Of a stretch of DNA of 64,000 nt, positions 1 through 8,918 are shown in pieces (position 1 is the first letter of the stretch; each line of letters begins with the position of its first letter). The position numbers and the translations under genes were made by a program. Source of the stretch: JBBEAM01 sp942491105 (GTDB taxonomy: Bacteria > Pseudomonadota > Alphaproteobacteria > Kiloniellales > DSM-21159). The notes beneath the pieces were generated by a model. It did not search any database. It was not told the DNA's origin and was given only the letters and a program-made list of their open reading frames with translations. The stretch spans positions 62,001-126,000 of the forward strand of contig CALNZX010000005.1 of NCBI GenBank assembly GCA_942491105.1. Reading direction: 5' to 3'.

Positions 1-1146
1 TTTCCGGATTGGCTGGAGATCGGCAATCCGCTGGATATCTGGATCCCCATCGCGCGGGACATGGAGAACTCCTTCCCGGTTATTCTCGAGAGCCTGCTCA
101 CCGACGACGCCATCGATTCGATCATCTGCATCTACTGCTCCTACAATCTGCCGAAGTATCAGAGCTTCGACGTTTCGCGGCATGTCTCGCGGCTGGCCGC
201 CGCCTATCCGGACAAGCCGGTCGCCTGCTGGTCCTATGGGCAGGATATCGGCGGCATCACCAAGGCCGTCGAGGAGTCCGGCAAGGCCATGGTGTTTCCC
301 AGCCTCGACGGCGCGGCGCTGGCGCTTGGCCACCTCGCGGATCATCACCGACGCATGAGCCAGGCCGCGGAGCGGCGCAGCGGCGGCATGGAGCGCCCGG
401 CCTGCGATAACGCGAAGGTCGAGGCCGTCTTGCAGGCCGCGCGAGGGCAGGGCTATCTGTTCACCGAGGCCTTCGAGATTCTCGAGGCCTATCATCTCCC
501 CGTCGCGCCCTGGGCCTTCGTGGAAAGCGCGGAGTCCATCGCGGCCGCCACCGGCGCCCTGCGTGGGCCGCTCTGCCTGAAGGCGGTTTCCCAGGACATC
601 GTGCATAAATCCGAAAGCGGCGGAGTGATCCTCGGCGTGGAGCCTGGTCCGGCGCTGGCCGAGGCCTACGACGGACTCTGCCGGGCAGTCCGCCAAAACG
701 CACCGGAGGCCAAGCTCGATGGCGTGGTAGTTCAGGAGATGGCGTCCAAGGGAGTCGAGGTGATGCTCGGCATGGTGCGGGACCCCAGCTTTGGCCCCTG
801 CATTGTGTTCGGCGCCGGCGGCATCTACGCAGAGGTTCTCGACGACACCGCGCTGCGGGCCGCGCCGGTCGATGCGGAGATGGCGCGGGCGATGATCCAG
901 GAAACCAAGATTTCGCGCATCCTTGGCGGGCTGCGCGGCGAAGCCGCGGTGAATACGGAAGCGCTGGTTGCGATCCTGATGGCGCTCTCGGACTTCGCCC
1001 TGGCCCATGAAGAGGTCCAGGAGATCGATCTGAACCCGGTCATTATCGGCAGGACAGGCGCTTCCATCGTCGATGCGCGCTTTATCATGAGCGCTGACCC
1101 CTCGGCAGCCGCCGGCCGGGACGAGGCACGGGCCGATGTCGGATAG
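1..1146 (+). CDS. ADP-forming acyl-CoA synthetase, C-terminal part (5' truncated)
   Basis: The reading frame is open from base 1, so the start lies outside the window; 381 residues are visible. The first ~100 residues match the end of the succinyl-CoA-ligase-like region of NDP-forming acyl-CoA synthetases. From about residue 125 there is an ATP-grasp domain, with the stretches VVVQEMASKGVEVMLGMV and FGAGGIYAE and the terminal EIDLNPV motif. Family role: reversible ATP + acid + CoA to acyl-CoA + ADP + Pi. The gene overlaps the molybdenum hydroxylase large subunit by 11 bases, so the two are very probably cotranslated, and its substrate may be the hydroxylase substrate or product. The domain order (ATP-grasp last) is the reverse of the second synthetase at 42764-45025. 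The family call is firm and the substrate unknown. Confidence 0.9.
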   Translation, partial: FPDWLEIGNPLDIWIPIARDMENSFPVILESLLTDDAIDSIICIYCSYNLPKYQSFDVSRHVSRLAAAYPDKPVACWSYGQDIGGITKAVEESGKAMVFPSLDGAALALGHLADHHRRMSQAAERRSGGMERPACDNAKVEAVLQAARGQGYLFTEAFEILEAYHLPVAPWAFVESAESIAAATGALRGPLCLKAVSQDIVHKSESGGVILGVEPGPALAEAYDGLCRAVRQNAPEAKLDGVVVQEMASKGVEVMLGMVRDPSFGPCIVFGAGGIYAEVLDDTALRAAPVDAEMARAMIQETKISRILGGLRGEAAVNTEALVAILMALSDFALAHEEVQEIDLNPVIIGRTGASIVDARFIMSADPSAAAGRDEARADVG

Positions 1147-4120
1147 CCGCGGCGATCTTGCGCGCGCGCCGGCGGACAAGCCCTTTGTCGGGCAGTCTGT
1201 CCTGCGGGTCGAGAATCAAGCGCTTCTGAAGGGGCGGGGGCAGTTCTGCGACGATCTGCCGGTCAAGCGCGGCACGCTGCACGCGGCCTTTTTGCGCTCG
1301 CCGCATGCCCATGCGGAAATAGAGAGTATCGACGTCTCCGCTTGCCTGGAGCGGCCGGGAGTGCACGCGGTACTTACCGGCGCCGAGCTGCGCGATCATA
1401 TCTCTTCCATGAAGATCCCCCTCGACGCGCCCCTGGAGTACTTCGGGATGGCGGTCGACAAGGTGGTCTTCGCGGGCGAAGCGGTCGCCGTGGTCTGCGC
1501 AGAGGATCGCTATCTCGCGGAGGACGCGCTCGACGATATCGAGGTCGTCTATCGGCCGCTGGAGCCGGTGCTGGACCCCATCGAGGCGGTTTCGCCGGAC
1601 GCGCCGGTTCTGCACCCGGCGGTGAAGTCCAATCTGATTTCCAAGCACCATTTCAGCCACGGCGATCCGGAGTCGGCCTTTAAGTCCGCCGCGCGCTCGA
1701 TCTCCTTCGATATCGTCTATCCGCGCAACTCGATCCCGCCGATAGAAGGCTTCGTCTGCATCTCGGAGTTTCTTCCGGAAAGCGGCGGTTACGACGTGAT
1801 GTCGAATTTTCCAGGGCCTTTCGGCATGCACTCCGTGATGGCGTGGAGTCTGCGGGTGCCGGGCAACAAGCTGCGGATGAGAACGCCGCCGAACGCGGGG
1901 GGAAACTTCGGCGTCAAGCTCACGATGTTCCCGAGCATCGTTGTGCTCTGCGTGGCCTCGAAGCTGGCCGGGCGCCCGGTCAAGTGGGTCGAGGACCGGA
2001 TGGAGCATCTTGCGGCCGCCAACAGCGCGCCGAACCGGGTGACCCACGTGGAAGCGGCCTACACCGAAGAGGGCGAGGTCACGGCTCTGCGTCTCGAGCA
2101 TTGGGACGATCACGGCGGCCATATCCGCGCGCCGATGCCCGGGCCGATCTTCCGCATGCACGGCACGACCTCCAACGCCTACAAGCTGCGCCATCTCGAT
2201 GTCACGATGAACATCGTCGTCACCAACAAGTGCCCCAGCGGCGCGGTCCGGGGCTTCGGCGGGCCGCAGCTCTATTACGCGACCGAGCGGCTGATGCAGC
2301 GCATCGCGGTCGAGCTTGAGCTCGATCCGCTCGAGGTCCTGCGGCGCAACATTCTGCCCGCCGACGTCTTTCCCTATCGCGCGCCCGCCGGCGCCGTCTA
2401 CGACTCCGGGAACTACGGGCGCTGCATCGATGAAGCCATCGCCGATGGCAGGCTCGAAGCGCTGAAGCGGCGGCGGGACGAGGCGCGCGCGCAAGGCAAG
2501 TACTATGGAATCGGCTACGCGCTCGGAATCGAGCCCAGTCAATCCAACATGGGTTACATCGCCATCGCGAAAAGCGCGGAGAAGCGCGCGAAGTCCGGGC
2601 CGAAGGACGGCGCGATCGTCTACGCGACGGTGGCCGTCGACGCCTCCGGCGCGATCAACGTCGTGGCAGATTCCGTGCCGCAGGGGCAGGGGCACGCCAC
2701 CACCCTGTCGCAGGTCGTGGCCGATCAGCTCGGCGTGACGCCCGATGCGATCACGGTCAACACCGAGCTGGATACGGAAAAGGACGCCTGGTCGATTGCA
2801 TCGGGCAATTATTCGAGCCGCTTCGCCGCCGCGGTGGGCAGCGCCACCTTCCTCGCCGCGCAGCGGGTGCGCGAAAAGCTGGCCAAGATCGCCAGCGCGA
2901 GCTTGAACCGCCCAGCCGAGGATCTGGTGTTTTCCGGCGGCAAGATCAGGGACCCCGAGAACCCGGACAACGCGGTCCCGCTCTACCGTATCGCCGCGCT
3001 GGCGCACTGGTCGCCGAGCAGCCTGCCCGAGGGTATGGAGCCGGGAGTCCGGGAGCGGGCCTCCTGGTCGGCTCAGGAACTCCTGCCGAGCAACGAACTG
3101 GGCGAGATCAATTGCGAGCTGGCCTACGGGTTTATCTTCGATTACTGCGGCGTCGAGATCGACCCGGTCACCTTCGACGTCAAGGTCGACCGCTACGTCA
3201 CCGCCCATGACTGCGGCACGGTTCTGAACCCCGCCTTGCTGGATGGGCAGGTCGGCGGCTCCTTCGCGGCGGGCTTCGGCGCGGCGCTCTATGAAGAGTT
3301 CGTCTATGGCGAGGATGGCGCCTTCTATTCGGGCTCCTTCGCCGATTATCTGGTTGCCACGGCCGCCGAGATGCCGCCGCTGGATATCGTTCACTGCACG
3401 CCGTCTCCCTCGCCGGTAACGCTGCTCGGCGCGAAAGGCGTGGGCGAGGGAAATACCTATACGACCCCGGTCTGCATCGCCAACGCGGTCGCGGACGCCT
3501 TGGGGATCGAGGATGTGGTGCTGCCGGTGACCCCGTCGCGTGTCGCCGATCTTTTGCTGGCCGAAGAAAAGCCGGCGGCGGATGCCCCCGCGGGGACCGC
3601 GGCCGAGCCCTTGGGCGCCGGACGGAGCCTGGAGGGAGAGGATAGCGTGGTCGTGCCCGCTTCTCCGCAGGAGGTTTGGCGGACCTTGCTCGACCCGGAC
3701 GCTCTGGCTGCGGTGATACCCGGTTGCCGTTCACTGGAAACCCGCGGCGAGAATACCTTCAGAGCGTCGGTGGATCTCGGGGTGGGGCCCGTGCGCGGCC
3801 GCTTTCAAGCGGATGTACGGCTCTTCGACCTGGATGAACCTCACAAGGCGAAGCTGGAGGGCAGCCTGTCCGGCCCCTTGGGCTCGGGGTCCGGAGGCGG
3901 AGAGGTTTTCCTGGAAGCCTGCGAGGGCGGAACGCGCGTCAGTTACCGCTACCGGGTCCGGGTTGCCGGGAAGGTTGCCGCCGTCGGCGGCCGGATGCTC
4001 GATGGCGCGGCGCGCAGCTTGATTCAACAGTTCTTCAGAGGCCTGGTAAGGCAAGCCGCTGGTCCCGAACGCCGCGGCATCTGGGCGCGGCTCCTGGCGA
4101 AGATGGGACTGGGCTCATGA
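1136..4120 (+). CDS. Molybdenum hydroxylase large subunit (CoxL/XdhB-like) fused to a CoxG domain
   Basis: 994 residues. The first ~800 are a xanthine-dehydrogenase-family molybdopterin subunit. The active-site loop near residue 371 reads AVRGFGGPQ, as in aldehyde/xanthine oxidoreductases, and the catalytic Glu loop GAKGVGEGN lies near residue 770. The AYXCSFR loop of true form I CO dehydrogenase is absent, so a CODH annotation would be misleading. From about residue 835 to 985 an SRPBCC/CoxG domain is fused in frame (starting GEDSVVVPASPQEVW), behind an Ala/Pro-rich linker. CoxG is normally a separate protein linked to membrane attachment and quinone handling of Mo-CODH. The start ATG lies inside the end of the upstream gene, and the stop overlaps the FAD subunit. 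Probably hydroxylates an organic acid or heterocycle; substrate unknown. Confidence 0.92.
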   Translation: MSDSRGDLARAPADKPFVGQSVLRVENQALLKGRGQFCDDLPVKRGTLHAAFLRSPHAHAEIESIDVSACLERPGVHAVLTGAELRDHISSMKIPLDAPLEYFGMAVDKVVFAGEAVAVVCAEDRYLAEDALDDIEVVYRPLEPVLDPIEAVSPDAPVLHPAVKSNLISKHHFSHGDPESAFKSAARSISFDIVYPRNSIPPIEGFVCISEFLPESGGYDVMSNFPGPFGMHSVMAWSLRVPGNKLRMRTPPNAGGNFGVKLTMFPSIVVLCVASKLAGRPVKWVEDRMEHLAAANSAPNRVTHVEAAYTEEGEVTALRLEHWDDHGGHIRAPMPGPIFRMHGTTSNAYKLRHLDVTMNIVVTNKCPSGAVRGFGGPQLYYATERLMQRIAVELELDPLEVLRRNILPADVFPYRAPAGAVYDSGNYGRCIDEAIADGRLEALKRRRDEARAQGKYYGIGYALGIEPSQSNMGYIAIAKSAEKRAKSGPKDGAIVYATVAVDASGAINVVADSVPQGQGHATTLSQVVADQLGVTPDAITVNTELDTEKDAWSIASGNYSSRFAAAVGSATFLAAQRVREKLAKIASASLNRPAEDLVFSGGKIRDPENPDNAVPLYRIAALAHWSPSSLPEGMEPGVRERASWSAQELLPSNELGEINCELAYGFIFDYCGVEIDPVTFDVKVDRYVTAHDCGTVLNPALLDGQVGGSFAAGFGAALYEEFVYGEDGAFYSGSFADYLVATAAEMPPLDIVHCTPSPSPVTLLGAKGVGEGNTYTTPVCIANAVADALGIEDVVLPVTPSRVADLLLAEEKPAADAPAGTAAEPLGAGRSLEGEDSVVVPASPQEVWRTLLDPDALAAVIPGCRSLETRGENTFRASVDLGVGPVRGRFQADVRLFDLDEPHKAKLEGSLSGPLGSGSGGGEVFLEACEGGTRVSYRYRVRVAGKVAAVGGRMLDGAARSLIQQFFRGLVRQAAGPERRGIWARLLAKMGLGS

Positions 4121-4947
4121 AGCCGGCGCCTTTCGATCTCCTGATCGCGGAAAGCCTCGAGGAAGTTCTGGCTTGCCTCGACGAGCGCGGGGAAGACGCG
4201 CGAATCATTGCCGGCGGGCAGTCGCTGGTCGCCATGCTCAACATGCGGCTGGCCAGCCCAGGCGTGCTGGTGGACGTCACCAGGCTGCGCGATCTTTCCT
4301 ACATCCGCTGTAGCGATGGCTGGCTGGAAGTCGGCGCGACCACCACCCAGGCCGAGCTGCTCGCCTGGCCCGAGCTTGGTACGCGCGCGCCGTTGTTGGC
4401 GCAGGCCCTGCCCCATGTCGGCCATTTCCAGACCCGCAATCGCGGGACCGTTTGCGGTTCGCTCTGCCATGCCGATCCAAGCTCGGAGCTGCCTTTGGCG
4501 CTCGCCACCCTGGGAGGCGAGGTCGTGCTGAAAAGCAGGAAGGGTAAACGCGTACTGACAGCCGAGGAGTTTCAGACGGGTATGCTGACAACCGCGCGGC
4601 GACCCAACGAGATGGTCGTCGCGGCGCGCTTCCGCCTGCAGGAAGCCACGGCCAGCTTCGGATTTCAGGAGGTCGCGCGGCGGCATGGCGACTTCGCGAT
4701 CGTCTCCCTGGCCGCCATGAGAACCTCCAAGACGCTTTGTCTGGGCGTTGGCGGCCTCGCGGAGAAGCCGACGGTCCAGACCTTCGAGGATAGCTCCGCC
4801 GAGGCGCTGGAGGAGGCTTTGAACGCTTTTGCCTGGCGGCTTGGCGGCGCCGATGACATTCACGCGAGCGCCCGCTATCGGCGGGAGATGGTTCGCAGGC
4901 TTGGCTACAATCTGCTGCGGGAGGTGTCTGATGCCGCTGCATCCTAA
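4117..4947 (+). CDS. Molybdenum hydroxylase FAD-binding medium subunit (CoxM type)
   Basis: 276 residues, normal for the family. The N-terminal FAD-binding signature AGGQSLVAMLNMRLASP is at about residues 31-48, and the second FAD loop NRGTVCGSLCHADPSSELPL at about residues 108-128. The C-terminal CO-dehydrogenase flavoprotein domain follows. It passes electrons from the [2Fe-2S] subunit through FAD to an acceptor. The ATG overlaps the stop of the large subunit by four bases (ATGA), and the 3' end overlaps the small subunit, so all three subunits come from one translationally coupled transcript. No CoxD/E/F-type maturation gene is visible in the window. Confidence 0.92.
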   Translation: MKPAPFDLLIAESLEEVLACLDERGEDARIIAGGQSLVAMLNMRLASPGVLVDVTRLRDLSYIRCSDGWLEVGATTTQAELLAWPELGTRAPLLAQALPHVGHFQTRNRGTVCGSLCHADPSSELPLALATLGGEVVLKSRKGKRVLTAEEFQTGMLTTARRPNEMVVAARFRLQEATASFGFQEVARRHGDFAIVSLAAMRTSKTLCLGVGGLAEKPTVQTFEDSSAEALEEALNAFAWRLGGADDIHASARYRREMVRRLGYNLLREVSDAAAS

Positions 4948-5467
4948 GGACCAACCCGTCGCCGTCGAGCTGCGGCTGAATGGCAAGGCGCGACGGGGCA
5001 TGGCCGCGCCGAACATGCTGCTTTCGGATTTTCTACGTCAGGAACTGGGCGCCACGGGAACGCATGTTGGCTGCGAGCACGGGATCTGCGGTGCCTGCAC
5101 CGTGCGCATCGAAGGCCGGGCTGTTCGTTCCTGCCTTTGCCTGGCGGTTCAGGCCGAGGGCCGCGAGGTCGAAACGATCGAAGGCCTGTCCCAGGCCGAT
5201 GGCAGCTTTGGCATCCTGCAGGATGCCTTTCACCGGCATTTCGCCTTGCAGTGCGGCTTTTGCACGCCGGGCTTTTTGATGTCGCTGGCCGATTATCTGG
5301 AAGGCAACCCGGATCCCACGGAAGGCGATCTGCGCGATGCGCTGAGCGGCAACATTTGCCGCTGCACGGGCTATGCGGAAATCATCGAAGCGGCGCTTTC
5401 AGCCGCGGCGAGCTTGAAAGAGGCCCATTCGGCGATGCGCGGGAAGGGAAACGACCCTGCGGATTAG
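4931..5467 (+). CDS. Molybdenum hydroxylase [2Fe-2S] small subunit (CoxS type)
   Basis: 178 residues from the ATG at 4931, which is preceded by GGGAGG; an upstream in-frame ATG at 4829 would only add non-homologous sequence inside the FAD-subunit gene. The plant-type ferredoxin cluster is C48, C53, C56 and C68 (CEHGICGACT ... RSC). The second, all-helical [2Fe-2S] domain has CGFCTPG and CRCTGY. Length and both clusters are canonical. It carries electrons from the molybdenum site to FAD. The gene overlaps the FAD subunit by 17 bases and is the last hydroxylase gene; a stable hairpin follows before the transporter genes. Confidence 0.94.
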   Translation: MPLHPKDQPVAVELRLNGKARRGMAAPNMLLSDFLRQELGATGTHVGCEHGICGACTVRIEGRAVRSCLCLAVQAEGREVETIEGLSQADGSFGILQDAFHRHFALQCGFCTPGFLMSLADYLEGNPDPTEGDLRDALSGNICRCTGYAEIIEAALSAAASLKEAHSAMRGKGNDPAD

Positions 5468-5488
5468 ACCGCGGGCAAGGACGAGCAC

Positions 5489-5521
5489 CGTAACAGAGGT
5501 CGGAAAAAGAACCTCGTTACG
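5489..5521 (+). other. Intercistronic hairpin between hydroxylase and transporter genes
   Basis: CGTAAC (5489-5494) pairs with GTTACG (5516-5521), and GAGGT (5496-5500) pairs with ACCTC (5511-5515), leaving one bulged A and a 10-base A-rich loop. No T-run follows, so it is not a classical intrinsic terminator. It could be an mRNA-processing or stabilising element that sets different expression of the enzyme and transporter parts. Confidence 0.5.
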
Positions 5522-5614
5522 CAACACAGAAACGGCGGGGAGCCGCGAAGGGGAGAGAATGAGAACGCAAATCGAGCCTGCGCCGCGCCGTTGTCTTGCA
5601 TCGGGAGGCGCGTC

Positions 5615-6475
5615 ATGGACATAGCGCAGATCATACTGAACGGCATCGTACTGGGAGCGATCTACGCTTCTCTGGCCGTTGGTTTCTCTCTGGTCTGGGG
5701 TGTGTTGAACGTCATCAACATGCTGCATGGCAGCTTTATCATCCTTGGTGGATATCTGGCGTTCTTCGGCTGGCATTATTACGGCGTGCATCCACTGCTG
5801 CTGCTGCCCGCGATCGCCGGAACGCTGTTCGTTATCGGCTACGCCATACAGTACGTATTCATCAACAAGGTCGTGTCCGCCCCGGTTCTGACCACGCTGA
5901 CTCTGACCTTCGGCCTGGACATGATCCTCTACAACTTGATCGTGGTCTTCTTCTCGCCGACTCCCCGGCGGGTCACGCTCGACCTTGGGGCGTTCGAATT
6001 TCTCGGCGTCATTCTGCCTGGCGACCGTCTGGCCGGAATGGTGCTCGCCGGCTTGCTGACCGGTCTGCTGCTGGTGGTGATGCGCGCCTCCAAGATCGGC
6101 CGCGCCATCGTCGCGGTGAGGATGGACCGCACCGCGGCGGAGCTGATGGGCATTCGGGTCAATCAGATCTACGCCATCACCTTCGGGATCGGGGCCTTGA
6201 TGGCCGGATCGGCGGGAACCGTTTTCGCCATGGTTTTCCCGATTTCCGTCAATCTCAGCGGGATCCTTCTCGGCAAGGCCTTCGTCGTCTGTGTGATCGG
6301 CGGTCTGGGCTCTGTCAGTGGCGCCTTGGTTGGCGGCCTCGCGCTGGGGCTGATCGAGAGTTTCTCCGGGGTGTTTCTCGGGGCAGAGCATGCCCTGACG
6401 GTCGGTTTTGTCCTGATGCTCTTCCTCCTGCTCGTCAAACCCACCGGGCTCGTCGGTACGAAGGGATATGAATGA
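5615..6475 (+). CDS. LIV-family ABC transporter permease (LivH type)
   Basis: 286 residues from the ATG at 5615, chosen because GGGAGGCG sits just upstream; a TTG at 5591 would add eight unlikely residues. It is a very hydrophobic protein with about eight membrane helices and the LivH-type start (AQIILNGIVLGAIYASLAVG) and the family stretch ASKIGRAIVAVRMDRTAAEL. It forms the inner-membrane channel with the LivM-type permease. The stop overlaps the next gene start (ATGA). Since the operon is linked to a hydroxylase and CoA synthetases, the cargo is more likely an aromatic or branched acid than an amino acid; that is inference. Confidence 0.93.
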   Translation: MDIAQIILNGIVLGAIYASLAVGFSLVWGVLNVINMLHGSFIILGGYLAFFGWHYYGVHPLLLLPAIAGTLFVIGYAIQYVFINKVVSAPVLTTLTLTFGLDMILYNLIVVFFSPTPRRVTLDLGAFEFLGVILPGDRLAGMVLAGLLTGLLLVVMRASKIGRAIVAVRMDRTAAELMGIRVNQIYAITFGIGALMAGSAGTVFAMVFPISVNLSGILLGKAFVVCVIGGLGSVSGALVGGLALGLIESFSGVFLGAEHALTVGFVLMLFLLLVKPTGLVGTKGYE

Positions 6476-7431
6476 TGGCGCGACTTGGCTATCTGGCGCT
6501 CGCGGCGTGGTTTGTGTTTCTCGCGTTCGTTCCACTCCACGCCGAGAACTACATCGTGCGGATCTGCATCGTCATCGCGATGTACTCGACCCTGGCCTAT
6601 TCCTGGAACGTGATCGGCGGTTTCGCCGGCTACCCGTCCTTTTCGACGGCGGCGTTTTTCGGTGTCGGGGCCTATATCGGCGGCATCGCGCAGCACCACG
6701 GCGTCCCCATGGGGCTCGCCTGGATCCTCGCGACCCTTGGCGTCGGCGCTTTCGCCTTCGCGCTGGGGGCGATCCTGCTGCGCCTGCGGGGGCACTACTT
6801 CGCGATCGGTTCGATCGTCGTGGTGGAAGTCTGCCGTCTGCTGATTTCCTCCTGGCGCGGCCTGACCGGGGGCGGCTCGGGTTTGAACATTCCAATCCTG
6901 AAGTGGCAGCCGGACGAGGTGCTCGCGTTCTTCCTCTGGGTGATGCTGGCGCTCTTCGTCATCAGCTTTCTCATCAACCTCTGGGTCGATCGCTCGTCGC
7001 TCGGTTTCGGCCTGCGCTGTATTCGCCAGAACGAGGAAGCCGCGGCGATGGTCGGGGTCAACACCTCCTGGTACAAGCTGGCCGGTTTCGTGCTCTCCGC
7101 GCTGCTCTGCGGGACCACCGGCGCGGCCTACGCGTCCTGGGTCGGATACATCGACCCCACGGAATCCTTCAACATCATCATGACCCTGAAGGTACCCGTC
7201 ATGGTGATGCTGGGCGGCTCGGGCACCCTGTTGGGGCCGGCGCTCGGCGCGGGCGGCTTCATCATGCTGGAGGAGGTCTTCTGGTCGTCCTACCTGAACT
7301 GGAACCGAGCGATGCTCGGCGGTGTGATCGTGCTGCTGATCTTCTTCCTGCCCGGCGGGCTGTTGAACCTGTCGCTTAAGAAGATCGTCTCCAGAGTAGC
7401 CGCCTTTTCCGGCGCGGGAGCAGGCCGATGA
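6472..7431 (+). CDS. LIV-family ABC transporter permease (LivM type)
   Basis: 319 residues, hydrophobic, with the LivM signatures YSTLAYSWNVIGGFAGYPSF near the N-terminus, a central RLRGHYFAI segment and the GLRCIRQNEEAAAMVGVN cytoplasmic coupling loop around residues 180-197. It pairs with the upstream LivH-type subunit. Start and stop both overlap neighbouring genes by four bases, so the permease and ATPase genes are translated as one coupled block. Confidence 0.93.
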   Translation: MMARLGYLALAAWFVFLAFVPLHAENYIVRICIVIAMYSTLAYSWNVIGGFAGYPSFSTAAFFGVGAYIGGIAQHHGVPMGLAWILATLGVGAFAFALGAILLRLRGHYFAIGSIVVVEVCRLLISSWRGLTGGGSGLNIPILKWQPDEVLAFFLWVMLALFVISFLINLWVDRSSLGFGLRCIRQNEEAAAMVGVNTSWYKLAGFVLSALLCGTTGAAYASWVGYIDPTESFNIIMTLKVPVMVMLGGSGTLLGPALGAGGFIMLEEVFWSSYLNWNRAMLGGVIVLLIFFLPGGLLNLSLKKIVSRVAAFSGAGAGR

Positions 7432-8186
7432 GCGACGCGATTCTCGAGATCACTCAGCTGTCCAAGAACTTCGGCGGCGTCAGCGCGGTTTCGGCGGTCG
7501 ACCTGACCCTGCGCAAGGGCGAGGTGGTCGGGCTGATCGGGCCGAACGGCGCGGGCAAGACCACCCTGGTAAATCTCGTGACCGGCGTGTTCGCTCCCTC
7601 GTCTGGCCGCATCGTTTTCAACGGCGAGGATGTCACCGGGCAAAAGCCCTATCAGGCGGCGCGGCGCGGCATGGCCCGGACCTTCCAGATCGTCCAGCCG
7701 TTTCCGGAAATGAACGTTCTCGACAACGTCGCCGCGGGCGCGCTGTTCAGCGGCAGCGAGCGTAAGCTGTCCGCGGCGCGGGATGCGGCCTATGAACATC
7801 TGAAGTTCGTCGGCATCGACGCCCTGGCCAAACAGCAAGCGAACTCCCTGACTCTCGCCAATCGAAAGCGCATGGAGCTCGCCAAGAGCCTGGCGATGAA
7901 GCCGACGGTGCTCATGCTCGACGAGGTCAATGCGGGACTCAACTCGGGTGAGATCCAGGCCGCGATGGAGCTGATCAACGAGATCGCGCGCCAGGGCACG
8001 ACGATCCTGATCATCGAGCATTTGATGAAGGTCATGCTGGGGGTCTCGCAGCGTATCGTGGTGCTGCATCACGGCGAGCTGATCGCCTCGGGCACGCCAA
8101 GCGAGATCGTCAACGACGAACGGGTGATCGAAGCCTATCTCGGTCAGAAGTATGCCGCACAGGCCAAGGAGCTTACCGATGGGTAG
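7428..8186 (+). CDS. LIV-family ABC transporter ATP-binding protein (LivG type)
   Basis: 252 residues. Walker A GPNGAGKTT is near residue 39, the Q-loop region and the LivG-type ARTFQIVQPFPEMNVLDNV stretch follow, and Walker B is LMLDEVNAGLN. The usual ABC signature LSGGQ is replaced by the weaker LTLANRKRMELAKSL, where most LivG proteins keep a recognisable LPYGQ-like motif. Asn in place of Gly or Pro after DEV is also unusual. It should energise import with the LivF-type partner. The 3' end overlaps the next gene. Confidence 0.92.
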   Translation: MSDAILEITQLSKNFGGVSAVSAVDLTLRKGEVVGLIGPNGAGKTTLVNLVTGVFAPSSGRIVFNGEDVTGQKPYQAARRGMARTFQIVQPFPEMNVLDNVAAGALFSGSERKLSAARDAAYEHLKFVGIDALAKQQANSLTLANRKRMELAKSLAMKPTVLMLDEVNAGLNSGEIQAAMELINEIARQGTTILIIEHLMKVMLGVSQRIVVLHHGELIASGTPSEIVNDERVIEAYLGQKYAAQAKELTDG

Positions 8187-8895
8187 TCCCCTGCTAGAGG
8201 TCGCGAAGCTGGAATCCGGCTATGGCGACGTAAAGGTTCTCTGGGGCGTCGATATCAAAATCGACCCGGGAAAGATCGTTTGCCTCGTCGGTTCCAACGG
8301 CGCCGGAAAGACGACCCTGCTGCGGACGATCTCGGGCGTCGTGCGCGCCACGGCCGGGCAGGTGAAGTTCGATGGCCAGGATGCTTCGAGCTGTACCGCC
8401 AAGCAGATGCTCGAACTCGGCATCGCCCATGTTCCCGAGGGCCGTCGCCTGTTCAAGGGGCTGACGGTTAAGGACAACCTTCTGCTTGGCGCCTACCTGC
8501 GTGGAGACGCCCAGGGGGTCAAGGAGGACCTGGCGTACGTATTTGAAATCTTCCCGATCCTGTTCGAACGGCAAAACCAAGATGCGACCACCCTGTCGGG
8601 CGGAGAGCAGCAGATGTGCGCCATCGCGCGGGGAATGATGTCCCGGCCGAAGCTCTTGATGATCGATGAAATGTCGCTGGGCCTGGCGCCGCGGCTGGTC
8701 GAGCACCTGGCCGATACCCTGATACGGGTCAACAAGGAAGGTCTGACCATACTCCTTGTGGAGCAGGACGTGATTACCGCCTTCGAACTGGCCGAGGAGG
8801 CATTCGTCATCGAAACAGGCAGAGTCTCGAACAGCGGTCTCACCGAGGATCTGTCCAAGGACCCGGCTATCCGGCAAGCCTATCTTGGTATGTAG
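8179..8895 (+). CDS. LIV-family ABC transporter ATP-binding protein (LivF type)
   Basis: 238 residues from the ATG at 8179, preceded by AAGGAG; an upstream ATG at 8152 would extend into the previous gene. Walker A is GSNGAGKTT, the signature is LSGGEQQMCAIARGMM, Walker B is LLMIDEMSLGLAP, and the H-loop position is occupied by EQD as in LivF proteins. It is the second ATPase of the heteromeric importer. It ends just before the separate promoter region of the binding protein. Confidence 0.93.
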   Translation: MGSPLLEVAKLESGYGDVKVLWGVDIKIDPGKIVCLVGSNGAGKTTLLRTISGVVRATAGQVKFDGQDASSCTAKQMLELGIAHVPEGRRLFKGLTVKDNLLLGAYLRGDAQGVKEDLAYVFEIFPILFERQNQDATTLSGGEQQMCAIARGMMSRPKLLMIDEMSLGLAPRLVEHLADTLIRVNKEGLTILLVEQDVITAFELAEEAFVIETGRVSNSGLTEDLSKDPAIRQAYLGM

Positions 8896-8918
8896 GCAGG
8901 GTGTGCTGGGTAATAGAT

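Noticed and set aside
1085..3394. A 769-codon open frame on the minus strand opposite the hydroxylase large subunit
   Set aside because: It is an antisense shadow produced by high GC content; its translation is Arg/Gly/Asp-rich with no domain, whereas the plus strand has clear motifs.
1136..5467. Annotation as aerobic CO dehydrogenase (coxLMS)
   Set aside because: The active-site loop AVRGFGGPQ differs from the AYXCSFR of form I CODH, and no CoxD/E/F genes follow.
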